DNA of 64,000 nt, taken from Reichenbachiella agariperforans. GTDB taxonomy: Bacteria > Bacteroidota > Bacteroidia > Cytophagales > Cyclobacteriaceae. Position numbers and translations under genes: made by a program. Every line of letters begins with the position of its first letter. Within the stretch, counting starts at the first letter, position 1. The stretch lies in NCBI RefSeq assembly GCF_900142205.1, contig NZ_FRAA01000006.1, positions 124,001 through 188,000 on the forward strand. The letters run 5' to 3'. The notes under the pieces were generated by a model. That model did not search any database, was not told the origin of the DNA, and saw nothing but the letters and a program-made list of their open reading frames with translations. This document shows positions 23,257 to 31,683 of this stretch, one piece after another.

Positions 23257-23838
23257 TTATTTTACTGTGACTAGTGTCACGATCAATTTGAATTCGTCAG
23301 AGATAGCTTTATCTCCTAGGTTGTCAAAAAAGCTGCTTGAACCATATTTTACACCATATTTGGTTCTGTTAAGTGTGATGGTCGCATTGGTAGTTACTTT
23401 GTCTCCTTCTGCTGTAACAGTAGTTGGGAAAGTGATGCTTTCTGTGGTTCCTTTGATGGTGATGTCACCAGTTACATTGTATTTCCCTTCGGCAGTTTTC
23501 TGTACTTTGGTGATTTTGAAAGTAGATGTAGGGTAAGTAGCTACACCGAAGAAGTCATCATTTTTCAGGTGACCATCGAGTTTATCTTTCCACTCACCCT
23601 CTAGGTCAGTCGATGAGATAGTTGTCATATCTACGGTGAACGAACCGCCTTTTAGTTCAGTTCCTTTTAGTTTGAGGTCTGCTTCTTTGACAACTACTGT
23701 ACCTTCATGTCCACCACCTACTACTTTGGTTGCTTTCCAGATGACAGTACTTTCGGTGACGTTCGCTTGTACATCATTGGTGTTTTCAGTACCGGTGAGC
23801 GTAAAAAATGTAACGATTGCTAATATTGTATTTAACAT
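23257..23838 (-). CDS. YceI-family periplasmic lipid-binding protein
   Basis: The 193-aa protein has a signal-like hydrophobic N-terminus (about 1-16) and an eight-stranded lipocalin-like YceI domain: VIWKATKVVGGGHEGTV (about 32-48), DLEGEWKDKLDGHLKNDDFF (about 77-96), ATYPTSTFKITKV and the C-terminal LNRTKYGVKYGSSSFF/ISDEFKL pattern. YceI proteins bind long isoprenoid or amide lipids such as polyprenyl chains in the periplasm. It is a single gene with its own promoter, a possible operator and a terminator. The signal peptide is short, so the first Met may not be the exact start. Confidence 0.92.
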   Translation of the reverse strand: MLNTILAIVTFFTLTGTENTNDVQANVTESTVIWKATKVVGGGHEGTVVVKEADLKLKGTELKGGSFTVDMTTISSTDLEGEWKDKLDGHLKNDDFFGVATYPTSTFKITKVQKTAEGKYNVTGDITIKGTTESITFPTTVTAEGDKVTTNATITLNRTKYGVKYGSSSFFDNLGDKAISDEFKLIVTLVTVK

Positions 23839-23876
23839 GGTCTAATAATTTAATATGATTTTAGTTCTTTTTGTAT

Positions 23877-23902
23877 CAACATTATATGTTGCAACAAATA
23901 TA
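23877..23902 (-). promoter_or_regulatory. YceI promoter -7 box with overlapping palindromic operator candidate
   Basis: On the minus strand TATATTTG (23895-23902) is a perfect TAnnTTTG -7 box, 56 bases before the YceI ATG. Immediately downstream, across the expected transcription start, lies CAACAT-TAT-ATGTTG (23877-23891), a perfect inverted repeat. It overlaps a second palindrome, GTTGCAAC (23888-23895). A repressor binding here would block transcription. Confidence 0.5.
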
Positions 23903-24017
23903 ACGGAAGCTTTAGAAAAGGGTTCAGAAAAAGTGAAAATAAATCATTTAAGATCAAGCCGCCGTGGTATTAATTTTCTAATCGATCAAATACTTCGACC
24001 CAGTTATCGTCCTCTGA

Positions 24018-24395
24018 TTAGTTTATCCGCCATGGAGGATTGAGTCTGTTGTCACCAGCGTGGTATAGAATGATACGATTACCATCTGGATCGGATAGTG
24101 CTACTTCACGCCACAACCAAGTTTGGTCTGTTGGTACTGTGTCAAAGATGACTCCCTCGGCAGTGAGACGGTCGTATTCTTGATCCAGATGTTTACACTC
24201 AAAATAGATAACAACTCCAGCGCCCGTAGGAAGGTCATCGACGAGATGAAGAGACAGGGAACTATTACCGTCGGGACATTGAAACCTAGCGTATCTCGGT
24301 GAAGCATCTACAATCAGCTGTAGCCCGAGCTTTAGATAAAACGGGATTGATTTATCTAGTGATAGAGAAGGAAGTGTGACCTGGTTTAAATCCAT
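24018..24395 (-). CDS. VOC-family (glyoxalase/bleomycin-resistance-like) protein
   Basis: The start at 24395 gives a 125-aa protein beginning directly with the first betaalphabeta unit (MDLNQVTLPSLSLDKSIPFY); the frame continues 21 codons further upstream but that part is not domain-like. It is a single VOC domain: FYLKLGLQLIV, YARFQCPDGNSSLSLH, VVIYFECKHLD and LSDPDGNRIILYHAG are typical. Such proteins dimerise and bind a divalent metal or a small ligand; the substrate is unknown. No linked gene helps. Confidence 0.82.
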   Translation of the reverse strand: MDLNQVTLPSLSLDKSIPFYLKLGLQLIVDASPRYARFQCPDGNSSLSLHLVDDLPTGAGVVIYFECKHLDQEYDRLTAEGVIFDTVPTDQTWLWREVALSDPDGNRIILYHAGDNRLNPPWRIN

Positions 24396-24556
24396 GATTA
24401 CCCATACGTAATATCCTGAGAAAGGGATCGCAAAGCATGGGAAATAGGGAGAGATCATATTTTGGTATCAGATAAACTAGTCATACTGGGTGTGTACTCA
24501 GTTTTACATTCCTCCAAGTATTTTATAGTGCCCGATCGATCTTGAATCTATTTACA

Positions 24557-24564
24557 TATCTTTG
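24557..24564 (+). promoter_or_regulatory. Candidate -7 element upstream of tatA
   Basis: TATCTTTG is a perfect TAnnTTTG box 36 bases before the tatA ATG; TTTT at 24531-24534 is a poor -33 match. It would start the long tatA to sprA gene run. Confidence 0.45.
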
Positions 24565-24600
24565 CTTTTGTATTGTTATACAATAAAGTTAAAGAATATT

Positions 24601-24801
24601 ATGACACATTCAATATTGGCATTTGGTATGCCGGGAGGTTGGGAGCTAGTCATCATCGTACTAGTTGTTGTGCTGTTGTTTGGAGCAAAGAAAATACCTG
24701 AGTTGGCCAAAGGTTTGGGTAAAGGAATCCGTGAATTCAAGGATGCATCCAAAGAAATCAAAGATGAAATAGAAGACGGAATCAAAGAAGAGAAAAAGTA
24801 A
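24601..24801 (+). CDS. tatA: Twin-arginine translocase subunit TatA/TatE
   Basis: Starting at the ATG at 24601 the protein is 66 aa: one transmembrane helix (about 13-28), the [21 protein letters not shown] hinge and amphipathic helix, and a charged tail. These are the standard TatA features. TatA forms the size-variable pore of the Tat pathway for folded proteins; tatC is not in the window. It is followed after three bases by gatA. Confidence 0.93.
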   Translation: MTHSILAFGMPGGWELVIIVLVVVLLFGAKKIPELAKGLGKGIREFKDASKEIKDEIEDGIKEEKK

Positions 24802-24804
24802 GTT

Positions 24805-26235
24805 TTGAAGAGTTACCATTCACTGTCTCAGGTCCGATCCGACATAGCATCTGGGACCATCACTTGCGTAGAGTTAGTACAAGGCTATTTGTCTAACATC
24901 ACGTCAAAAAATACTGACCTCAATGCATTGTCAGAAGTGTACGAAGAGGAGGCGTTAGTGCAAGCGGCCGAGGTTCAAGAGAAAATCAACAATGGCTCTG
25001 CAGGCCGCCTCGCTGGAATGGTAATTACCATCAAGGACGTGTACTGTCACAATGGGCATACGCTACAGAGTGCCAGCAAAATCCTAGATGGATTCAAGTC
25101 TCAGTTCACAGCGACCCCTATTCAGCGACTCCTCGACGAAGATGCCATCATCATCGGGAGGAATAACTGTGATGAGTTCGCTATGGGCTCATCTAATGAG
25201 AACTCAGTGTATGGGCCTGTTAAGAATGCTGTAGGGAAAAACAAAGTCCCAGGAGGCTCATCGGGAGGCTCTGCTGTAGCAGTTCAGGCCGAGATGTGTT
25301 TGGTCTCAATAGGGTCAGACACTGGTGGGTCAGTACGACAACCTGCGTCATTTTGTGGTGTGATAGGCTTTAAGCCCACCTATGGTAGAATCTCAAGGCA
25401 TGGACTCACAGCTTATGCGAGTTCTTTTGACTGTGTGGGTGTATTGGCACATTCGGTAGAGGATACTGCGCTCGTGCTAGAGATCGCTGCAGGGCCTGAC
25501 GAGTATGATCACACAGTGAGCACCACCAATGTACCCGCCTATTCGAAAGCTCCTGAGTGGGCAGAAAAATTTAGCGTAGTTTCCTTCGAAAACATCAACT
25601 CGCATGAGGCTATAGATTCTGCTGTTAAGCAATCCGTAGATCGTGTGTTTGATAAGATTGAGACTTTGGGAAATCGTATTCATAAGGTGGACTTTACCTA
25701 TCTCAATTATGTGCTTCCTACCTATTATATTTTGACAACTGCTGAGGCGAGTGCAAACCTTTCGCGTTTTGATGGTGTTAAATATGGCTATAGGACTGAA
25801 AATGCTAAGGACTTGGATTCCATGTATAGAAAAACACGGACAGAGGGTTTTGGTGAAGAAGTCGTGAAGCGAATATTGTTAGGAACCTATGTGCTGAGCG
25901 AAGGGTTCTATGATGCATATTATACCAAAGCGCAAAAAGTTCGACGATTGATTCGTGACGAGATGAAGTCTCTGCTAGAGAACAATGATTTTATCATCAT
26001 GCCCACAGCACCTACACCAGCGTTTGATTTGAATAGTCACGACAGAAATCCGCTGGAGATGTACCTCGAAGATATTTTTACAGTACAGGCATCTTTGGCA
26101 GGGTTGCCATGTATTTCGATCCCTAATGGTACTGATGAGAATGGTCTTCCAATAGGCATACAGGTCATTTGTAATTCGTTCGAGGAGGAAAAATTATTAT
26201 CTTTCTCCAAATATTTGAAAGAACACATTTTATGA
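24805..26235 (+). CDS. gatA: Aspartyl/glutamyl-tRNA amidotransferase subunit A
   Basis: GatA releases ammonia from glutamine for amidation of misacylated Glu-tRNA(Gln)/Asp-tRNA(Asn). The 476-aa protein has the amidase Ser-cisSer-Lys triad as K77, S152 and S176 within KVPGGSSGGSAVAVQ and SDTGGSVRQPASFCG; spacing equals the known GatA triad. The start is a TTG three bases after the tatA stop codon, and no ATG lies nearby in frame, so translation is probably coupled to tatA. GatB and GatC are not in the window. Confidence 0.95.
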   Translation: MKSYHSLSQVRSDIASGTITCVELVQGYLSNITSKNTDLNALSEVYEEEALVQAAEVQEKINNGSAGRLAGMVITIKDVYCHNGHTLQSASKILDGFKSQFTATPIQRLLDEDAIIIGRNNCDEFAMGSSNENSVYGPVKNAVGKNKVPGGSSGGSAVAVQAEMCLVSIGSDTGGSVRQPASFCGVIGFKPTYGRISRHGLTAYASSFDCVGVLAHSVEDTALVLEIAAGPDEYDHTVSTTNVPAYSKAPEWAEKFSVVSFENINSHEAIDSAVKQSVDRVFDKIETLGNRIHKVDFTYLNYVLPTYYILTTAEASANLSRFDGVKYGYRTENAKDLDSMYRKTRTEGFGEEVVKRILLGTYVLSEGFYDAYYTKAQKVRRLIRDEMKSLLENNDFIIMPTAPTPAFDLNSHDRNPLEMYLEDIFTVQASLAGLPCISIPNGTDENGLPIGIQVICNSFEEEKLLSFSKYLKEHIL

Positions 26236-27596
26236 TCCGTAGGTTTTTTATAGCGTTTTTGACTGGTTCGATGGTTTGGACGAATGTCGCTCTTGCACAG
26301 CAAGAGATCGATGTTTTGCCAGATGTGAGTTATGAACTCGTCGCGGATCGCATGTCATGCCTACAGCAATCACTTCCTCTCGAATTTAATGAGCGGGTGT
26401 ATTCTTTCATTGATTATTTCACGGTGCGAAATCGTGATTATACCCGTGGAGTACTGGAGAAGAAAAACCTTTATTTTCCGATCTTCGAACAGGTTTTGGC
26501 AGACAAAGGAATGCCTGATGAGCTTAAATATCTTGCGATCATCGAGTCTGGTCTCAATCCTAATGCGGTATCGAGAGTAGGCGCAGGCGGACTGTGGCAG
26601 TTCATGCCCTATACAGGAAAAGCCTATAAGCTCGATCAATCTTGGTATATCGACGAACGAATGAACCCATGGGAGTCTACCATGTCAGCTGCCCGATACC
26701 TCAAAGTGCTTTACAGCATGTTTGATGACTGGGAGTTGGCACTAGCAGCATACAATACAGGTCCTGGTAATGTCAGAAAAGCAATCCGTCGCTCAGGATA
26801 CAAACAAGGGTTTTGGGAGATTTATCCTTATTTACCAAGAGAAACACGGTCGTATGTGCCGCAGCTGGTCGCCATGATCTATGTTGTCAATTATGCTGAG
26901 GAGCATAACCTGATAGACAATCAATCTGATCTCAAACACATGATGGCCTATGATACGGTACATGTGAGTAACTATGTCCACATGGAGACTTTAGCGACTC
27001 AGTTAAATTTGTGTTTGGACGAGCTTTTGATCCTCAACCCTCAGGTACTTCGTGGAGCTATCCCAGAGGGCATGACCAATTACCCACTGAAAGTACCTGC
27101 TGATCTGGCTGACACATTTAGAATACAAAGGTTGGCTTTGTTGGATTCTGCATCCAAAGTCGGTAAGAAAGAGATAGAATATCTATCTAGAAACACTCCT
27201 GGTGCTACCTACGGCAGAACCCGACAGGTATATCGTGTACGCAGCGGTGATGTACTCGGGACCATCGCCGAGCGACACAATGTCCGCGTGTCGGATCTCA
27301 AACGATGGAATAACCTGAACAGTAACATGATACGTGTCGGTCAGCGGCTAGATGTTTGGGTGATGCCCTACTACAATCAGTCGACCAAAGATGTTTATGC
27401 GGTCAAGACGCCAAGTGCTCCAGTGCAAGAGCAAAAAACAATACCTGGAGGAAAATATCATTTGGTGCAGTCAGGAGATTCTCTATGGAGTATATCCAAG
27501 CAGTATGACAATCTATCGATAGAGAAAATTAAAAAATTAAATAACCTAACCTCTTCGAGTATTAAACCAGGCCAAAAGTTATTGATCAACATGTAA
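26232..27596 (+). CDS. MltD-like membrane-bound lytic murein transglycosylase with two LysM domains
   Basis: This 454-aa secreted enzyme cleaves peptidoglycan glycan strands. It has a signal peptide (1-22), a GH23 transglycosylase domain (about 85-240; catalytic E105 in AIIESGLNP, then GAGGLWQFMPYTGK and AAYNTGPGNV) and two LysM peptidoglycan-binding repeats (about 333-378 and 409-454). It lacks a lipobox. The start codon overlaps the gatA stop (ATGA). The next gene is a DUF4837 lipoprotein, a pairing I associate with other Bacteroidota. Confidence 0.94.
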   Translation: MIRRFFIAFLTGSMVWTNVALAQQEIDVLPDVSYELVADRMSCLQQSLPLEFNERVYSFIDYFTVRNRDYTRGVLEKKNLYFPIFEQVLADKGMPDELKYLAIIESGLNPNAVSRVGAGGLWQFMPYTGKAYKLDQSWYIDERMNPWESTMSAARYLKVLYSMFDDWELALAAYNTGPGNVRKAIRRSGYKQGFWEIYPYLPRETRSYVPQLVAMIYVVNYAEEHNLIDNQSDLKHMMAYDTVHVSNYVHMETLATQLNLCLDELLILNPQVLRGAIPEGMTNYPLKVPADLADTFRIQRLALLDSASKVGKKEIEYLSRNTPGATYGRTRQVYRVRSGDVLGTIAERHNVRVSDLKRWNNLNSNMIRVGQRLDVWVMPYYNQSTKDVYAVKTPSAPVQEQKTIPGGKYHLVQSGDSLWSISKQYDNLSIEKIKKLNNLTSSSIKPGQKLLINM

Positions 27597-27655
27597 ATTG
27601 CTGATCTTCGGGCTGGCCGTACCGTCGTTTCATATACCTAAAATCTCCCAAGCCT

Positions 27656-28744
27656 ATGTCCAAGTTGCTATGTACCTTGACGCTGTTGACGAGTATGTCT
27701 TTACTCGTGGCATGTTCTAATTCTTCTGACCAGTCTATTTCTTCCAAGAAGGATTCAGACAAAACTTATTTGCCAAAGGCGGGCGGAGAGCCGAATGCTG
27801 TTTTGGTGGTGATGGATACGACAGATTGGTCTGGGGAGATCGGCGAATCATTACGAGATATATTCTCAGCCTATGTGCCAGGCTTACCACAGGATGAACC
27901 ATATTTCAAGGTTCGAAATATCAACCCTCTCAAGTTTAACAGTATCATTAAGCGTGCGACGAATGTGATATTCGTGCATACGCTCGATAGTCGAGGCAGA
28001 CAGAGTTATCAGATGTCCAAGTATTACTCTGAGGCGACAGTGGAGAGAATCAAAAAAGACAGTAGTATTTTCATGCTGCCACAGACAGATGTGTATGCAA
28101 AGGGGCAGAATGTACTCCACCTTTTTGGTCAGACCAAAACACAGTTGATCAAGCATATCCAGGACAACCAATCGACACTCCGAAATCATTTTTTGAAGAT
28201 TGAGAATGATCGCGTTGCAAGTAAAATTTTTAAAGTCCGAGAAAAGCAAATAGAGAAGCGTCTCGAAGAAGATCATGACTTTACATTGAACATCCCCTAT
28301 GGTTATGAGTTAGCTAAAAACCTCAAGGATTTCGTTTGGATTCGCCAATTAGACACGCAGTGGGAGAAGGATATATTTGTTTATTTCCGTCCCTATGATA
28401 ACCAAGAGCCATTTGAGGATGTGATGGCTTATCGTGAGTCTATCACGAGTATGTACATGCGGGACATCCAAAAACCAGAGATATACATGACGCTACAGGA
28501 CACTTTAGGATATGTCAAGGAGGTGAACTTCAAAGGTCGTTATGCTAAAGAGGCTCGCGGACTGTGGAAGTATAGCGACATATCAGCAGGAGGCCCCTTT
28601 GTCAGTTATACATTCGTAGATGAAGAGCAGAAGCGAATATACTACCTTGAGGGGTATGTGTTCAATCCAGGAGAGGACAAGCGCGTCCCTATGCAGGAAA
28701 TGGAAGTAATCTTACAATCATTTACCTCCAATTTGAGCCTATAG
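27656..28744 (+). CDS. DUF4837-family lipoprotein
   Basis: The 362-aa protein has a lipoprotein signal (lipobox LVAC, C20) and the DUF4837 pattern: a start near GGEPNAVLVVMDTTDWSG, a middle helical stretch of charged residues (about 185-215) and a C-terminal sheet with GLWKYSDISAGGPFVSYTF and RIYYLEGYVFNPG. DUF4837 is restricted to Bacteroidota and has no known reaction. Its position next to a peptidoglycan transglycosylase suggests an envelope role, which is inference. The gap to the upstream gene is 59 bases and to maeB 46. Confidence 0.85.
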   Translation: MSKLLCTLTLLTSMSLLVACSNSSDQSISSKKDSDKTYLPKAGGEPNAVLVVMDTTDWSGEIGESLRDIFSAYVPGLPQDEPYFKVRNINPLKFNSIIKRATNVIFVHTLDSRGRQSYQMSKYYSEATVERIKKDSSIFMLPQTDVYAKGQNVLHLFGQTKTQLIKHIQDNQSTLRNHFLKIENDRVASKIFKVREKQIEKRLEEDHDFTLNIPYGYELAKNLKDFVWIRQLDTQWEKDIFVYFRPYDNQEPFEDVMAYRESITSMYMRDIQKPEIYMTLQDTLGYVKEVNFKGRYAKEARGLWKYSDISAGGPFVSYTFVDEEQKRIYYLEGYVFNPGEDKRVPMQEMEVILQSFTSNLSL

Positions 28745-28790
28745 TTTAGGCTTTCAGATCAAAAGACTTAAAACAATTATCCCCATAATT

Positions 28791-31064
28791 ATGAGTAAAA
28801 TAAGAAAAAAGGATGCCTTGGACTTTCATGAATTTCCAACCCCTGGGAAGATCGAGGTACGTCCTACCAAAACGTTATCCACTCAGCACGATCTAGCGCT
28901 GGCCTATTCTCCGGGTGTAGCAGAACCATGTTTGGCTATCGCTGAAAATAAAGAGGATGTTTACAAATACACTTCTAAAGGCAATCTCGTAGGGGTAATC
29001 TCGAATGGTACTGCGGTATTAGGTCTGGGAAACATTGGCCCAGAAGCTTCTAAACCTGTCATGGAAGGGAAAGGTGTACTGTTCAAGAAATTTGCTGGTA
29101 TTGATGTGTTCGATATAGAGATTGACGAAACGGATCCTGATGAGTTTATCAAGATTGTCAAGTCTCTCGAACCGACTTTTGGTGGAATAAATCTAGAAGA
29201 TATCAAAGCTCCAGAGAGTTTCAAAATCGAAACTGAACTCAAAGAAAAGATGAATATCCCTGTCATGCACGATGATCAGCATGGTACGGCGATTATTTCG
29301 AGTGCGGCATTGCTCAATGCTCTGGAGGTAGTAGGTAAGAAGATCGAAGAAATTAAGATCGTCGTGAGTGGTGCTGGTGGTGCAGCGATAGCGTGTACAG
29401 ACCTGTACGTCAAGATGGGCGCACGAAAGGAGAATATCCTAATGCTCGACAGTAGAGGCGTCATCACCAAAGACCGAGAAAACCTCGATCCGATGAAGGC
29501 ACAGTATGCGGCGGATACCAAACTGAAGACTTTGTCAGAAGCAATCAAAGGAGCGGATATGTTCCTCGGGCTCTCTATGGGCAACATCATGAATGCTGAT
29601 GATTTGCTATCTATGGCAGACAACCCTATCGTATTTGCACTCTCTAACCCTGACCCAGAGATTCCTTACGATCTAGCAATGAGAACCCGAGAGGATGTGG
29701 TCATGGCTACTGGACGGTCGGATCATCCTAACCAGGTTAATAATGTTTTGGGCTTCCCTTATATATTTAGAGGAGCACTGGATGTAAGAGCCACAGGTAT
29801 CAATGAAGAAATGAAATTGGCAGCAGTGCGTGCTTTGGCAGAGATGACTAAGCTACCTGTTCCAGACGCAGTGACCAAAGCGTATGGTTCGGAAAGTATC
29901 AAGTTTGGCAAGGATTATTTGATCCCAAAACCACTCGATCCTAGGTTGATCGCGAGTATATCATCGGCTGTAGCGAAAGCAGCTATCGACTCAGGTGTGG
30001 CTCGTGCGACGATCAGTGACTGGGATGAGTATAAGATGAAATTAGAGGAGCGTCTCGGAATGGGACAGCGAATTATTTCACGTTTGGCTTCTCGGGCGAA
30101 AAAAGATTTACAGCGTTTAGTATTTGCAGAGGGAGATAGATTATCTATCCTCAAAGCGGCGCAGTTGGTGATAGACGAAGGAGTGGCTATTCCGATACTT
30201 TTGGGTAACAAAGAGAAAATTCAGGAGCTTATCAAAGAGAATGAATTGGATTTAGACTGTGAGATCATCGACACCTATCATCAGCGTGAAAAGCGTATGG
30301 TCTATGCGGATACTTTGTTCCAAAAAAGACAGCGTAAAGGCATGACGCTAAGGGAGGCACAGCGTCTCATGATCGATCGCAACTACTATGGAGCCATGAT
30401 GGTCGAGCTGGGAGATGCAGATGCTTTGATTTCAGGATTGTCTAATGATTATCCGAACACGATTAAGCCGGCACTTCAGATTATTGGCATGGAGCCAGGG
30501 CTGAGTCGTGTGGCGGGTATGTATATCATTCGTAATCAGAAGGGAACTTACTTCTTGGCAGACACGACGGTAAATGTTAACCCTGATAAGGAGGCATTGT
30601 TGAACATCATCGAGCTCACTCATAGAGCTGTTAGATTTTTTGATTTCGAACCTAGAATGGCGATGCTGTCTTATTCGAGTTTTGGTTCAGCGAAGGGAGA
30701 GCTGCCGACTAAAGCAGCTGAAGCAGTCGCAATGGCGAAGGACAAATGGCCAGAGATGATCATCGATGGAGAGATGCAGGCTAATGTGGCTCTCAACCCT
30801 GAACTGATGGCGAAGAGCTACCCGTTCAGTGAGTTGAATGGCAAAGCGGTCAATACTTTGATATTCCCGAATCTAGCCTCTGGCAACATCGCTTACAAAC
30901 TACTGATGGAGATCGGGTCTAGTGAAGCCATCGGCCCTGTACTGATGGGAATGAACAAGCCCGTCCATGTGCTACAGCGAGGCAGTTCGGTACGAGAGAT
31001 ATTTAATATGGCGACTATCGCGGCAGTAGATGCGATACAGTCTAAAAGTAGAAAAGCTATATGA
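28791..31064 (+). CDS. maeB: NADP-dependent malic enzyme fused to a phosphotransacetylase-like domain
   Basis: MaeB (757 aa) decarboxylates malate to pyruvate and produces NADPH. The N-terminal part (about 1-410) holds the malic-enzyme motifs YSPGVAEPCLAI, VMHDDQHGTAII and the Rossmann segment VVSGAGGAAIACTDL. The C-terminal part (about 425-757) is a phosphate acetyl/butyryl-transferase-like regulatory domain (ADTTVNVNPD, NLASGNIAYKLL). This is the usual bacterial maeB layout and length. It overlaps ruvA by four bases (ATGA), which ties this metabolic gene to the ruvA-sprA pair. Confidence 0.96.
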   Translation: MSKIRKKDALDFHEFPTPGKIEVRPTKTLSTQHDLALAYSPGVAEPCLAIAENKEDVYKYTSKGNLVGVISNGTAVLGLGNIGPEASKPVMEGKGVLFKKFAGIDVFDIEIDETDPDEFIKIVKSLEPTFGGINLEDIKAPESFKIETELKEKMNIPVMHDDQHGTAIISSAALLNALEVVGKKIEEIKIVVSGAGGAAIACTDLYVKMGARKENILMLDSRGVITKDRENLDPMKAQYAADTKLKTLSEAIKGADMFLGLSMGNIMNADDLLSMADNPIVFALSNPDPEIPYDLAMRTREDVVMATGRSDHPNQVNNVLGFPYIFRGALDVRATGINEEMKLAAVRALAEMTKLPVPDAVTKAYGSESIKFGKDYLIPKPLDPRLIASISSAVAKAAIDSGVARATISDWDEYKMKLEERLGMGQRIISRLASRAKKDLQRLVFAEGDRLSILKAAQLVIDEGVAIPILLGNKEKIQELIKENELDLDCEIIDTYHQREKRMVYADTLFQKRQRKGMTLREAQRLMIDRNYYGAMMVELGDADALISGLSNDYPNTIKPALQIIGMEPGLSRVAGMYIIRNQKGTYFLADTTVNVNPDKEALLNIIELTHRAVRFFDFEPRMAMLSYSSFGSAKGELPTKAAEAVAMAKDKWPEMIIDGEMQANVALNPELMAKSYPFSELNGKAVNTLIFPNLASGNIAYKLLMEIGSSEAIGPVLMGMNKPVHVLQRGSSVREIFNMATIAAVDAIQSKSRKAI

Positions 31065-31654
31065 TCGCATATATAGAAGGAAAATTAGTCGAGATCGATC
31101 CGACTTACATTATTATAGATACGGGAGGTATTGGCTATCATGTCAATATCTCCCTTCTTACTTTTGGTCAGATTAAGAACCTGACACAGGCGAGAATCTT
31201 TACGCACTTCCATGTGAAAGAAGATGCCCAGACGTTGTACGGTTTTTTTGATCAGGACGAGAAAAAAAGATTTCAACAGCTGATCTCCATATCCGGAGTA
31301 GGCCCCTCCACTGGATTGATGATTTTGTCATCTCTCTCATCCCAAGAACTACACTCTGCCATCGTCAATAGCGATGTAAAAACGATCAGTAGTGTAAAGG
31401 GTATAGGACAAAAAACAGCACAGAGAATCATACTAGAACTCAAGGACAAAATGTCCAAAGAAGAACTGGAAAGCAATGTGCCAATCCTGTCCCTCAAGAA
31501 GGAGCAGAGTATTAAATCTGAGGCTTTGGCAGCACTGACGACTCTAGGAATATCTAAGTCGGTAGCAGAAAAGACCTTAGATAAAATATTGAAAAGTTCT
31601 GAGGAAGATATTGGTCTGGAGGATTTAATTAAATTAGCGTTGAAAAGACCGTAA
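31061..31654 (+). CDS. ruvA: Holliday junction branch migration protein RuvA
   Basis: RuvA (197 aa) binds Holliday junctions as a tetramer and loads RuvB. The OB-fold (MIAYIEGKLVEIDPTYIIIDTGGIGYHV, given here as residues 1-28 with key IDTGGIGY), the helix-hairpin-helix motifs (ISGVGPSTGLMIL and VKGIGQKTAQRIILEL) and the C-terminal RuvB-binding helices (about 148-197) are all present. The start overlaps the maeB stop codon. sprA follows after 29 bases. Confidence 0.96.
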   Translation: MIAYIEGKLVEIDPTYIIIDTGGIGYHVNISLLTFGQIKNLTQARIFTHFHVKEDAQTLYGFFDQDEKKRFQQLISISGVGPSTGLMILSSLSSQELHSAIVNSDVKTISSVKGIGQKTAQRIILELKDKMSKEELESNVPILSLKKEQSIKSEALAALTTLGISKSVAEKTLDKILKSSEEDIGLEDLIKLALKRP

Positions 31655-31683
31655 ATACAAAACTAAACCTGTAAACTCCGAGT

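Noticed and set aside
23855-24043. A 62-codon plus-strand frame between YceI and the VOC gene
   Set aside because: It covers the yceI promoter and palindrome, has no ribosome-binding site or recognisable domain, and runs into the VOC gene end.
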